A DNA stretch of 64,000 nucleotides from Candidatus Fluviicola riflensis. Lineage in GTDB: Bacteria; Bacteroidota; Bacteroidia; Flavobacteriales_D; Crocinitomicaceae. The position numbers were made by a program, and so were the translations under genes. This document shows positions 20,659 to 28,964 of the stretch, piece after piece. The notes under the pieces were generated by a model that was given only the letters and a program-made list of their open reading frames with translations, was not told the DNA's origin and searched no databases. The stretch lies in assembly GCA_002243285.1 (NCBI GenBank), contig CP022585.1:1024001-1088000 (forward strand), written 5' to 3'. The first letter of the stretch is position 1; each line of letters begins with the position of its first letter.

Positions 20659-21199
20659 TACAAGAGATATGAGCAATCGATTTAGAGGACTTCCAAAGAT
20701 TTTAAAGATCAACGAAGTTGATAGCAAGAATCTTCGCTTGTCGGTATTGTTTAGCAATTCCGAGCATAGAATCTTGGATTTTAAGAAAATACTAAAAGAT
20801 CAATGGCAAGTTGAACCATCTGATCCTGAACATATCTTGCTTGATCCCAAGGAATTCAAGAAAGTTAAGCTGAGTAATAATACGCTGTCATGGGATAATG
20901 TAATGATGTACATGACTGGTGAAGATGGGAACTTAATGGGAACTGCTTTTGATGTTGGTGCGGATGTACTTTATAAATTGAGTGTACCAGACGAGGAACG
21001 AAGTCATTCAATTGGTGAGCTATTTCGCAAATGGCGTATGGAAGCAAAGCTAACCCAAGATCAGGTCGCCATACAATCCGGTACGTCAAGGACGTACATA
21101 ACGAAGTTGGAGAACGGTACGCAAGACATTGAGCTTGATACATTGTTTAAGATTGTCGAGGGTGGTTTGGGTAAGCGTCTGAAGATTAGTGTAGAATAA
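20648..21199 (+). CDS. DUF2442 plus XRE helix-turn-helix protein (candidate antitoxin)
   Basis: The product has 183 residues from the ATG at 20648 (alternative ATG at 20669). The N-terminal half (ILKINEVDSKNLRLSVLFSN, LDPKEFKKVKLSNNTLSWD) is DUF2442-like. The C-terminal half is a Cro/C1-type HTH (FRKWRMEAKLTQDQVAIQSG, then TYITKLENGTQDIELDTLFKI). It probably represses its own promoter and neutralises the DUF4160 partner. The pair has its own promoter and terminator inside the repeat array. Confidence 0.8.
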   Translation: MTINTRDMSNRFRGLPKILKINEVDSKNLRLSVLFSNSEHRILDFKKILKDQWQVEPSDPEHILLDPKEFKKVKLSNNTLSWDNVMMYMTGEDGNLMGTAFDVGADVLYKLSVPDEERSHSIGELFRKWRMEAKLTQDQVAIQSGTSRTYITKLENGTQDIELDTLFKIVEGGLGKRLKISVE

Positions 21200-21220
21200 T
21201 AGCAATACTGAATACTGTTT

Positions 21221-21248
21221 AGCCTCAGATTTATCTGGGGCTTTTTTT
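21221..21248 (+). terminator. Terminator of the DUF4160 / XRE operon
   Basis: A 9-bp stem (AGCCTCAGA with TCTGGGGCT, one G-U pair), a short loop and a run of T residues, 21 bases after the stop codon. Confidence 0.75.
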
Positions 21249-21372
21249 ATGCTCTGAATTATCGTTACGATGGTTCAGATAAGACTTGTCAAATAGATCA
21301 AAATATGTACATTCATGGTCGTGAAAATCTGGTCATCTACATATAGTTATGATGCAATTCTTGAGTCAAGAG

Positions 21373-21523
21373 TGGAGATTCCAGTATCACTGATCATGTT
21401 GTTCCGGTTTTCATTGACCACTCATAAAAACGGCTACAACCCAATAGAGAAGTGTGATGACACAAAATTAACAGGTGGTCAGTTTAGACCGGAATGGGGT
21501 GGTCAACATGACCGGAATATACA
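21373..21523 (+). mobile_element. IS21-like miniature element, copy D (151 bp)
   Basis: Starts TGGAGATTCC and ends GGAATATACA. Apart from CTGATCATG in the left arm and the terminal CA it is almost identical to copy A 4 kb upstream. No target duplication is visible. The left flank contains a small inverted repeat (CTTGAGTCAAG). Confidence 0.75.
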
Positions 21524-21525
21524 CC

Positions 21526-21604
21526 CTTGAATAAGGAAATCAGAAAAGAATTCGATTTGTGTTTAAGTTATATAGCGAATAAAGAAAATGATCCGAAATG
21601 GTAG
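21526..21604 (+). pseudogene. C-terminal remnant after copy D
   Basis: A frame right after the repeat encodes LNKEIRKEFDLCLSYIANKE followed by NDPKW and a stop at 21604. It reads as the last 26 residues of an AT-rich gene whose front is gone. It precedes a lipoprotein gene, as for the other copies. The frame is not continuous with that of the repeat. Confidence 0.4.
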
Positions 21605-21695
21605 GTATGTCCTAACACCCGGTAGTATTCCATACTAACTAAGCAAAATGACTAATTCTAGACGAATTAAAGGAAATACTAAATAAGACAATAAG

Positions 21696-22205
21696 ATGTT
21701 ACGATTTTCTGTATTATTTGTGATCATCCTATTTGCATTTTGGGGTTGTTCGGACGAGAGTAGTTCTCAAACGGAGAATTCAAAAAACATGCAAGTTCAT
21801 GGGGGTGAAAAAATAAAAAGAATTAAGCTTGATTGTCCGTCATTTATTGCCCGACCAACGGTTTGTTTCCGTGAGGAAATACCTGAATGGTCAACTTTTA
21901 TCGTTGAACAATATGAGAACGGTAAGATTGTAAAAACGACGAAACAGGCACTTGGGGAAACAAGAAAAAGTGGAGCTTGGTATTACGGTATTTATCAGGA
22001 CACTATAATGTCCAATAGAGTATATTTTATTCGTTTAATGGATGGAAATGACACCTTACTCTGTGGCAAACTTTCAAATGCGATCTTTGGTGTAGAAGGT
22101 GTATATCATGGTCATATATGCTCATTAAGATCTTATTCTATAAATGATTCTACTATAAATAAAGAGACTGCTAATATTTTTGAAATTTTGGATAGTAGGA
22201 GGTAG
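21696..22205 (+). CDS. Lipoprotein, probable immunity protein
   Basis: The protein has 169 residues. The signal peptide ends at the lipobox FWGC (residues 15-18), followed by a Ser-rich linker (SDESSSQTENS). The mature domain contains several Cys and Trp residues (LDCPSFIARPTVCFREEIPEW, KSGAWYYGIY) and looks like a beta-sandwich. No family recognised. Position behind copy D and its remnant suggests immunity. Confidence 0.6.
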   Translation: MLRFSVLFVIILFAFWGCSDESSSQTENSKNMQVHGGEKIKRIKLDCPSFIARPTVCFREEIPEWSTFIVEQYENGKIVKTTKQALGETRKSGAWYYGIYQDTIMSNRVYFIRLMDGNDTLLCGKLSNAIFGVEGVYHGHICSLRSYSINDSTINKETANIFEILDSRR

Positions 22206-22208
22206 GTG

Positions 22209-22236
22209 GGGAATTGCGGAGCCATTGACAATTCCC
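22209..22236 (+). terminator. Hairpin after the lipoprotein gene
   Basis: A perfect 8-bp stem (GGGAATTG with CAATTCCC) and 12-base loop lies 3 bases after the stop. There is no T run, so termination is uncertain. Confidence 0.35.
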
Positions 22237-22355
22237 ATTCCGGAAAACGAAGTTGTTAAAGACAAATGCACCATTCAAGCACTTTTTCTCACCAATAAGT
22301 CAGTATGGATATATCAATATTGCAAGACCAAATATAAATTAAAAGACTTTTCAAT

Positions 22356-22751
22356 ATGAATAAATTGTATTCCCTATATGTGTTGACGGTAATGTTTTTG
22401 GTTGGATGTTCTCAAAATGAGAAAAATGAGAACGTGGATGGGTTTGATGGCATTTTGTACGAATATGATGGCCCCCTAGAGCCAAAAGTTTTAAAAGAGT
22501 ATCCATGTCAAATAGATACTGCCGTAGTTGCATTTTTTATCAAGAAAGGAATTGACAAGAATAAATTAAAGATTAGTGTGCAGCATCCATTAGCAGTTCG
22601 TGAAAACAATCAGGCACATGTAGATACAAACTCTTTTATTGTTTACGTTAAAGTTCAGAAGAATCAAAAAAAGAATGAAGTATGGAGATTTGATTTCAAT
22701 AAGTTTTTAGAAAATATTGGCCAAACACAATTAAAAGATGATGGGTGGTAA
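22356..22751 (+). CDS. Small lipoprotein of the immunity array
   Basis: The protein has 131 residues with lipobox FLVGC at residues 14-18 and an Asn/Glu-rich linker (SQNEKNENVDG). The mature part ends in KNEVWRFDFNKFLENIGQTQ. No family recognised. The gene overlaps the next by 14 bases, so the two are likely translationally coupled. Confidence 0.6.
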   Translation: MNKLYSLYVLTVMFLVGCSQNEKNENVDGFDGILYEYDGPLEPKVLKEYPCQIDTAVVAFFIKKGIDKNKLKISVQHPLAVRENNQAHVDTNSFIVYVKVQKNQKKNEVWRFDFNKFLENIGQTQLKDDGW

Positions 22752-23106
22752 ACAAAACTTTGAACGATTACTAATTGCATATGCGGATGCACAGAAGGCT
22801 CTTTATGAAGAGGGATTGCCCAAAAAAGAAAGGGATAAGCGCCTGCGTGCTGTTAATAATGCGACTAACGAAATGAAGCAGTTTTATGAAGGTGTGAGAT
22901 TTACGGACGATTTAGTTGAAATAGAGGGTTTTATGCACCATGATAATAGATTTGTTCGTCTCGCTGCAGCTACGTACTCATTGATTTTTAATCCTGTTTT
23001 GGCAGAGCAAACTCTACAGGATTTAATGAAATCACCTAATTCAGATATTGTCGCTTTTAATGCTAAAATTACATTGGACATGTGGGGTAAGGGATTAATA
23101 AAATAG
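22738..23106 (+). CDS. DUF2019-like HEAT-type protein, probable immunity protein
   Basis: The protein has 122 residues and is all-helical. The pattern FVRLAAATYSLIFNPVLAEQ followed by TLQDLMKSPNSDIVAFNAKI is that of DUF2019, a small HEAT-like domain that I associate with immunity to polymorphic toxins. It is cytosolic. Two adjacent ATGs (22738 and 22741) are possible starts, both overlapping the preceding lipoprotein stop. It is the last gene of the array. Confidence 0.65.
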   Translation: MMGGKQNFERLLIAYADAQKALYEEGLPKKERDKRLRAVNNATNEMKQFYEGVRFTDDLVEIEGFMHHDNRFVRLAAATYSLIFNPVLAEQTLQDLMKSPNSDIVAFNAKITLDMWGKGLIK

Positions 23107-23134
23107 TAAATGATATCCACCAAGATTCAGTTAA

Positions 23135-23878
23135 TCACTTCACATGAACCCTCCCAAGCTCACCAATAACACTCATATCTTCCACCAGATACGCCTCTAC
23201 CGTCTTTTTCGCGTTGGACGTCACCAATACGCTAAACGGATTTCCGGTATAAACGCCGGTAAATACATCAATATGATTTTGCTTGATGGCTCCGCCGGTA
23301 TCGCCGGCAAAGAAGTAGCCATCATGCGTAACTTTCTCGCCGTTCGGAAGTTCGATGGTTACGCCACGAGCAGCCGGAATATAAATCACGCTGCCATACG
23401 GAATCGTTTTCTGATCCACAGCAATAGTGCGGAACGGAACCAACCGGTAATTTTTAACACCGTCACCAAAACCCGATGAGACGGCCCAGCGTGTTTTCCC
23501 CCAACTTTCAACCGAGAGTTTGCTGCTCGCATATTTCTGACATTTCCGGCAATCAACAAAGACGGAATCACCTGTATCGGCGAAATTCACTACAAAAACA
23601 TTCCCGGAGCTATCCGTAATAGAGGCAGTTCCTTCCAATGCCGCCATACAAAAATCGCAGGTATCGCCATAAAGCCCCAGCAGTTGATTGTTCTTGTCCA
23701 CAAACGGAATCGTACCATTGCTGGTAAATTCATGGACATAATACTGTGTAGCCCAAATGATCAGCTTTTTTTCGGGAAGTTGAGCCGGAGCAGCATACGA
23801 AAAATCCGACTGAGATTGTGCATTCATTCCCGGAATCAGAAAAACCAAACTGACAGTAATTAAAAGAAGTGTTTTCAT
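23135..23878 (-). CDS. Secreted 3D-domain protein (double-psi beta-barrel, MltA/RlpA-like)
   Basis: The protein has 247 residues from the ATG at 23878 (MKTLLLITVSLVFLIPGMNA is a signal peptide); an upstream ATG at 23923 would put 15 extra residues before it. The C-terminal domain has the 3D signature: IPYGSVIYIPAARG, then GYFFAGDTGGAIKQNHIDVF with the conserved acidic residues. CxxC motifs (DTCDFC, CRKCQK) occur in the middle. 3D proteins act on peptidoglycan or bind cell wall. It closes a minus-strand run with the next gene 48 bases upstream. Confidence 0.8.
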   Translation of the reverse strand: MKTLLLITVSLVFLIPGMNAQSQSDFSYAAPAQLPEKKLIIWATQYYVHEFTSNGTIPFVDKNNQLLGLYGDTCDFCMAALEGTASITDSSGNVFVVNFADTGDSVFVDCRKCQKYASSKLSVESWGKTRWAVSSGFGDGVKNYRLVPFRTIAVDQKTIPYGSVIYIPAARGVTIELPNGEKVTHDGYFFAGDTGGAIKQNHIDVFTGVYTGNPFSVLVTSNAKKTVEAYLVEDMSVIGELGRVHVK

Positions 23879-23926
23879 TTTTCCCGGAATTTCTGGTTTA
23901 GTTATAATACGTGTTGTCACCAACTG

Positions 23927-24817
23927 TTACAACTTCTGCGGATGGTATCGAAAAAATAAGATCGTTGGTTTTTCATCCTTGCCTTCATTCGAAATATAGA
24001 CATCACCGTTTTCCAAGAAGGCAATTCCTTCGGGTTTGGTGAAAATATTCGGATTCAATCGTTGAATAGTTTTGATCTTGCCCTCCGGTGAAAACACAAA
24101 TAAAGCACGATCTTTCGACGACAAAATATAAATGTCACCGGTAAGCGGGTGCAACGCCAATTCAGAAGGACGGAAAGAGAGGTCCGATTGTTTGTTCCAT
24201 TTTCCGGAAAACGGATTTAAAGTGAGAACAGGGCGCTTTAACAACCGTTTTTGAGTCAAATCAAATGCATACACCAACCGGTCATTTGTTTTTGTGTGCG
24301 GCGATTTGTCCCGTGAAATAATCAATAACCGATTGTTTTTCTTGTCAAAGAATAAACCTTCGTTTTCAATAACAGGTAAATCAGGGTCGTACTTTTTCAC
24401 AAGCATTCTGTCGATTCCTGGAGCATCTTCCTCTGATTGAATTTCAACCGTTTCCATTGGTTCTTCCAGTTCGAATAATGTTCCATCGCTTCTTAAAACA
24501 TAGAAAACGGCTCCAACGCTACAAACACCTTCATAATCACCATCTTCACCAAAAGATTGCTGAAATACAATTTCCTGGCTTTCAGTATCGAATTGAAATA
24601 AAATACCGTTTTCGTCTTGCACACAAAAGATCTGATGGTCATTTCCAATGGTCATTCCGGAAATTTCACGTAAGGTATCGGGCAAGACAATCGTTTCATC
24701 CGGTTCGTTGAAATCATACCCCAATGAAACGTCACGCTTGTTTAAAAATATAGACGCTGCAATAAGCACCGCAAATAAAAGGATTCCCAATCCGATAAAA
24801 AAATGCTGTCTTTTCAT
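23927..24817 (-). CDS. Membrane-anchored SdiA-regulated-like beta-propeller protein
   Basis: The product has 296 residues. An N-terminal hydrophobic anchor (IGLGILLFAVLIAASIFL) precedes a six-bladed propeller-like sequence with motifs ISGMTIGNDHQIFCVQDENG, DYEGVCSVGAVFYVLRSDG, FRPSELALHPLTGDIYILSS and PEGIAFLENGDVYISNEG, typical of the SdiA-regulated/esterase-like phytase group. Likely periplasmic. Substrate unknown. Confidence 0.75.
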   Translation of the reverse strand: MKRQHFFIGLGILLFAVLIAASIFLNKRDVSLGYDFNEPDETIVLPDTLREISGMTIGNDHQIFCVQDENGILFQFDTESQEIVFQQSFGEDGDYEGVCSVGAVFYVLRSDGTLFELEEPMETVEIQSEEDAPGIDRMLVKKYDPDLPVIENEGLFFDKKNNRLLIISRDKSPHTKTNDRLVYAFDLTQKRLLKRPVLTLNPFSGKWNKQSDLSFRPSELALHPLTGDIYILSSKDRALFVFSPEGKIKTIQRLNPNIFTKPEGIAFLENGDVYISNEGKDEKPTILFFRYHPQKL

Positions 24818-24832
24818 GGAATTAGAGTCGCC

Positions 24833-26155
24833 TTAATCATTACGAACCAGTTCATGCATGGTTTCTACCAATCGCTGCGTTAATTCGCGCCGGCTATACC
24901 GAGCTATTTCAGACTCATTGCGTTGAGCCACTGTTCCATGAAAATAATCGAGCAGGTTTTGTTCCAATTGCTGTTCGTCATCAAATCCGCTGATTAATCC
25001 GGAACCGGTAGCATGAATGATCGCTGCCAAATCACCGTCGGGCGGACCGATAGCTACAATCGGACAACCGGATGACATGTATTCAAAAAACTTACCCGTC
25101 AAAATTCCTTTCGCGTTGCGGGTATTGTTCACTAACAACAAAAGCACATGTGAGCGCTGTTGCTCCAAAATGACTTCATCGTGTGGCAGGTAATCGATTT
25201 TTCGCACAAACGAAGTGAGGCCGAAGCGTTCAATTTGTTCATTCACATAAAAATCAACTTTTCCGACTAATTTGATTTCCAGTCGATCACGGAAAGCTTC
25301 GTTTTTTGAAATCAAGGCTGAAAGTACTTTCCATAAAACCTCAGGATTACGGTCTTTTACCAACGTTCCAATATGGGCAATGCTGAATTTTTCGTCTTTC
25401 TGAACCGGTTCAACAGAAACATCGTCTACATCATAACCATTCGAAATAACCGAGCATTTTTCAGGATTTCCACCTGGAATTTGTTGCAACATTGCTTTGA
25501 ATTCCTTGTTCATTTCTTCGCCCACACTTATCACTGAATCGGCAAATCTCAAAACGTTCTTTTCCATGCGATGATGCTTTTTGTCAGCCCATTTTGACAG
25601 CATCAACTGATCGTAAAAATCAATATTTGTCCATGGATCCCGAAAATCGGCAATCCATTTAAGCGACGGATTTTTCTTTTTCACTCCCAAAGCAATCATG
25701 TGCATCGTATGCGGCGGACCACTGCTGATAATCACATCAACGGGATGAGAAACAAGGTAGTCATTGAGGTATTGGATGCTTGGTTTGATCCAGAATTTCC
25801 GGGCGTCGGGAATGAAAAAATTACCACGAATCCAAATACTCAGTTTATCCTTAAATCCTTGTTTTTTGTTCTCATTCAAAAAACCGGCATTGATTTTTTC
25901 GCCTTTTTTCTTTCCGCTGAAACGTTTGTAAATCTTGTACGGTTCCCAAATTGGTTGTTTCAGGATCACGGTACCTTCCGGAATGTCTTTTGCCAAACTG
26001 TCGTCGATCACCGGCATTTCACCATCTTCAACCGTATAAACAATGGGTTCCCAACCGAATTGACGCAGGTACTTTACAAATTTCAACCAACGCTGCACAC
26101 CGGCTCCACCACTCGGAGGCCAATAATACGTCAGAATCAGGACTTTTTTCATCAT
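24833..26155 (-). CDS. Glycosyltransferase family 4-like protein
   Basis: The product has 440 residues from the ATG at 26155. The N-terminus (KKVLILTYYWPPSGGAGVQR) is the Rossmann start typical of GT4 enzymes. Further landmarks are VIISSGPPHTMHMIALGVKK, WIADFRDPWTNIDFY, SVISVGEEMNKEF, FSIAHIGTLVKDRNPEVLWK and KGILTGKFFEYMSSGCPIVA, where the Glu of the nucleotide-sugar site lies. It is cytosolic and probably adds a sugar to a cell-surface polysaccharide. It lies 15 bases upstream of the propeller gene. Confidence 0.8.
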   Translation of the reverse strand: MMKKVLILTYYWPPSGGAGVQRWLKFVKYLRQFGWEPIVYTVEDGEMPVIDDSLAKDIPEGTVILKQPIWEPYKIYKRFSGKKKGEKINAGFLNENKKQGFKDKLSIWIRGNFFIPDARKFWIKPSIQYLNDYLVSHPVDVIISSGPPHTMHMIALGVKKKNPSLKWIADFRDPWTNIDFYDQLMLSKWADKKHHRMEKNVLRFADSVISVGEEMNKEFKAMLQQIPGGNPEKCSVISNGYDVDDVSVEPVQKDEKFSIAHIGTLVKDRNPEVLWKVLSALISKNEAFRDRLEIKLVGKVDFYVNEQIERFGLTSFVRKIDYLPHDEVILEQQRSHVLLLLVNNTRNAKGILTGKFFEYMSSGCPIVAIGPPDGDLAAIIHATGSGLISGFDDEQQLEQNLLDYFHGTVAQRNESEIARYSRRELTQRLVETMHELVRND

Positions 26156-26412
26156 CGCAAAGCTAGTAAAACTTCGGTAAAACTCTTTTGAGTAGTGTTT
26201 TGAATACAACGATCATTGTGTGTTCGGTTTTCTCTATGGAAGAATTAGGGTTTTTAGTGGAATAATGGTGAATCCTATTATTTTCAAGGGCAAAGCCGTT
26301 TCTAACGGTTAAAAACGGTTATTTAAAAACTTGATTTTCTTCGATATTTTGCTTTAAACAATGAGGCTCTTGTACTGAGTGGGTGAAAAATCAATCACAG
26401 ATTAGGAAATGT

Positions 26413-27447
26413 TCAATCGCAGATCGTCCCCTTGTGCTCGGAATGCTCGTACAGATTCTCCAATTCTTCCAATTCTTTCAACAATTCAGCTGAAGGTGGT
26501 GTATTGGTGAGTGTTGATAAATCGGGTTGACCGGCGTCGACCCAGGCAGTGTACCAGATACTTCCTACGGCAATAATAGCTTCTCGCATGCGGCGTTCAA
26601 CCATTCCGTTCATGCGTTTGGAATATTCATCACAGAATGCCTTCGAGTAAACCTGGATCACCGTTTGACCACGCTGCTCGTAACTGTATTTCTGATCGGT
26701 CGGAAATTCTGCCGTGAGTTCTTTTTCCATCCGCAAAACCGAATCAACGGCAGCGTTTGAAGCCTCTACGGCATCCCAGGCCAAATCAAGCACGCTCGTC
26801 ACATATTTGCACTTGCCCACAAAATAATCGTACTCTTCGGAGTTCAATTCGACGATCCGGCTTTCCCATAAACCATGAATGCCACGCTGTCCGGTTAACT
26901 GACCATTATAATTTTCAGTTGTATGCAGCGGAACATGCGCATCACCGATGTAATGACCGATATCAGAAGCGTTTTTCAGGATCAGATCAACGTTTTTCGA
27001 TTCAAACGCCTTTTGCAAACGCATCTTCATCACGTTGATGTGCCATGGAACAATACCATAAGCTTGCAAGGTGTCTTCGGTGAATTTTTCGACCGCATCG
27101 TACCATTTTCGGGGAACAATCTCAAACGGGTTCAGGCTGTCTTTTTGATAATGATCAATATCGATGTAATGGCGTTGTGCTTCGCCTTCTACGGCATAAC
27201 GACGTTTATCCGGATCAACGGCATGTTCGGTAATGTATTCGATGTGTTCCTTGAAAAAACCGAACATTTCGGGTGGTAATGTAAAAACCGCCACGCGATT
27301 GATGCGTTTATGACCGAAAAATCCCCAAAGAGCGGGTGGAGTATGTTTTGTAACCGGAAGTGGTTTCGCCTCTAAAACGAAGGGCAGAACCAATAAGCCA
27401 ACAAGAAGGCTGTGCTTAAATATCGAAAAGTTGAACCAATTTGCCAT
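26413..27447 (-). CDS. Secreted zinc-dependent phospholipase C / S1-P1 nuclease-like protein
   Basis: The product has 344 residues with a signal peptide ending near VLEAKP. Metal-binding landmarks are WGFFGHKRINRVAV (N-terminal Trp and His), QRHYIDIDHY and NASDIGHYIGDAHVPLHTTENY, which is the H-x(3)-D and GD-x-H-x-P-LH arrangement of the trinuclear zinc site. It overlaps the comB gene by 32 bases. Whether it cleaves lipids or nucleic acids cannot be told from sequence. Confidence 0.75.
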   Translation of the reverse strand: MANWFNFSIFKHSLLVGLLVLPFVLEAKPLPVTKHTPPALWGFFGHKRINRVAVFTLPPEMFGFFKEHIEYITEHAVDPDKRRYAVEGEAQRHYIDIDHYQKDSLNPFEIVPRKWYDAVEKFTEDTLQAYGIVPWHINVMKMRLQKAFESKNVDLILKNASDIGHYIGDAHVPLHTTENYNGQLTGQRGIHGLWESRIVELNSEEYDYFVGKCKYVTSVLDLAWDAVEASNAAVDSVLRMEKELTAEFPTDQKYSYEQRGQTVIQVYSKAFCDEYSKRMNGMVERRMREAIIAVGSIWYTAWVDAGQPDLSTLTNTPPSAELLKELEELENLYEHSEHKGTICD

Positions 27448-28144
27448 TTTTCAGAATCGGAATCACGCATGTTTGATTGGGTGTCAAACAATACTTGATG
27501 TCTTCGTTGAGGTTCAGGTTTTTCAGCCTGCGTCTGTGTGAACTCGATTTCAGGTACCCCAAGTAATTGTCCTTGGCAGAAAGATACAAATATTTTGCAG
27601 CAATGGATGAATCTTCCTCCGAAACAAAGTTCCCCGTATTGATGAGGTATTCCGAAATAGCTCCGGCGCAAATTGTGTCTTCTAAATTGAATTTATCCTG
27701 CCAGCCGGAACACAAACACAACACGTTTTTATTTTGTTTTGATAACCATTCTGACAGCGCGTCAAGGTTCAGAAACGATCCTACAACTACAATTTCAGCA
27801 TCTTTGGCTACGTCTAATGATTTGGTACCATTAGTGGTTGTCAATACCACTTCTTTTCCACGGAATTCTTCACGCATGTAGCTGAAAGGCGAATTTCCGA
27901 AGTCGAATCCTTCAACGATCTGGCCTTTTCGTTCGGCTCCTGCCAGGTATCCCTTTTGCTTGTATTCCCAAGCTTCTTCAACGGTTGGAACCGGAATAAT
28001 GGATAAAATACCGTTGTCAAAAGCAGCACAAATAGCCGAAGTGGCACGCAAAACGTCAATCACCACTACGATCTCGTATTCATCTTTGTAATAATCGTAT
28101 TCGCCCGGTGTAAAACACACCTCTACATGTTTTCGTGTATCCAT
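27416..28144 (-). CDS. comB: 2-phosphosulfolactate phosphatase (ComB)
   Basis: The product has 242 residues, normal for the family. Signature blocks: VVVIDVLRATSAICAAFDNG, GAERKGQIVEGFDFGNSP, VVLTTTNGTKSLDVAKDAE and CSGWQDKFNLEDTICAGAI. ComB removes phosphate from 2-phospho-3-sulfolactate, known from coenzyme M synthesis; in Bacteroidota it is widespread without that pathway, so the product presumably feeds a sulfonate or sulfonolipid route. It overlaps the phospholipase-like gene. Confidence 0.9.
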   Translation of the reverse strand: MDTRKHVEVCFTPGEYDYYKDEYEIVVVIDVLRATSAICAAFDNGILSIIPVPTVEEAWEYKQKGYLAGAERKGQIVEGFDFGNSPFSYMREEFRGKEVVLTTTNGTKSLDVAKDAEIVVVGSFLNLDALSEWLSKQNKNVLCLCSGWQDKFNLEDTICAGAISEYLINTGNFVSEEDSSIAAKYLYLSAKDNYLGYLKSSSHRRRLKNLNLNEDIKYCLTPNQTCVIPILKNGKLVQLFDI

Positions 28145-28225
28145 AAGTGGGTGCGAAAGTACGAAAAAGATCGCTGAATGCGTTTCACTCGACGGGTACG
28201 AATTTTAGCACCGGCCACAAGTGTT

Positions 28226-28528
28226 CTAGTCAATCGGAGTGATCTTCCGGAAAATTTTAGCATCTGCAACAAAAGTCCCGAAAGGCAGCAAAGAAGCAAG
28301 ATATGCCCAAAACTGATTTTTGAGCGACAACTTATATTCACGGGAAACCATGAATACCAGCAAAACGTAGATGATAAACAATAAACCGTGCGCCATACCA
28401 ACCACCTGGTTGGGCCAGTTGATGTGCCAAACGTATTTCAAAGGCATGGTGAGTGCGAAAAGTAAAAACGAACAGCCTTCCATAAAGCCGAACAACCGCA
28501 ATGCGTTGAGTGTGTTGGAGAAATTCAT
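28226..28528 (-). CDS. DUF3817-like small membrane protein
   Basis: The product has 100 residues from the ATG at 28528. Three hydrophobic segments (LFGFMEGCSFLLFALTMPLK, VVGMAHGLLFIIYVLLVFMV, FWAYLASLLPFGTFV) with the order FMEG...HGxLFxxY...PFGTF fit DUF3817, a family of small integral membrane proteins of unknown function. Confidence 0.75.
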   Translation of the reverse strand: MNFSNTLNALRLFGFMEGCSFLLFALTMPLKYVWHINWPNQVVGMAHGLLFIIYVLLVFMVSREYKLSLKNQFWAYLASLLPFGTFVADAKIFRKITPID

Positions 28529-28549
28529 CGATTCAAGATTACGGTGCAA

Positions 28550-28964
28550 AAATACGCATCGAAACCGAGAGCCGGGTTGAATTGATAATTTGATTTTATT
28601 GAATCTATAATTATAAAAAGCTCCATTAAAGGTCAGACCCTATCTGAACTTAAGTTACCAAATCACTTTGATTTGAAGGGAAATCCTAAAAATGTACATG
28701 GATCTAAGATGGCGCTTTGGTGAACAAGATTGGGTACCTGTGCGGTAAATGACGTTCATTTTTCCGCCTGTTTGAGGAGGAACGACGAGTTTAAGGAAGA
28801 GAAAATAATGTTTTCGAAGACCAAGCGTCAGCGCTGGGAATACGTCATGCCCCGCTAACAGGTCAATCGGTTTACCGCGCCTAGCCTTTTCTTCAAAAGC
28901 TTAGCTTTTTCTCTATTTGCGCAATGGGAAAAAGTAAAAAGGAATATAGACTACGTTATGAAAT
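28550..28964. other. Intergenic stretch with long palindromic element
   Basis: No gene is visible in these 415 bases. The part from 28711 to 28881 is a long imperfect palindrome (separate entry). A 7-bp stem CTTTTTC / GAAAAAG follows at 28905-28934, just after the end of the GT2 gene on the minus strand. The first 160 bases show nothing I can interpret. Confidence 0.6.
28711..28881. repeat. Long imperfect palindrome (REP/MITE-like), copy 1
   Basis: The outer ends pair (GGCGC with GCGCC). Further in, the left arm GATTGGGTACCTGTGCGG and the complement of the right arm (GATTGACCTGTTAGCGG) align, followed by ATGACGT on both sides. The interior is less regular. It is comparable in size and position (downstream of a minus-strand gene end, with a CTTTTT / AAAAAG hairpin beside the gene) to the element at 38.75 kb. 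Confidence 0.55.

Noticed and set aside
17468..21523. CRISPR array or integron attC sites
   Set aside because: Units are 151 bp, over 1 kb apart with genes between, and no spacer pattern, Cas or integron integrase gene is present. The ends fit IS21-like motifs better.
17468..21523. Target-site duplications flanking copies A, B and D
   Set aside because: Flanks of each copy were compared and no direct 4-8-base match was found; only the C/E TTGAT match remains and it may be chance.
23144..23479. + strand ORFs antisense to the 3D, glycosyltransferase, uvrB and PorE-like genes
   Set aside because: They are shadow frames of well-supported minus-strand genes.
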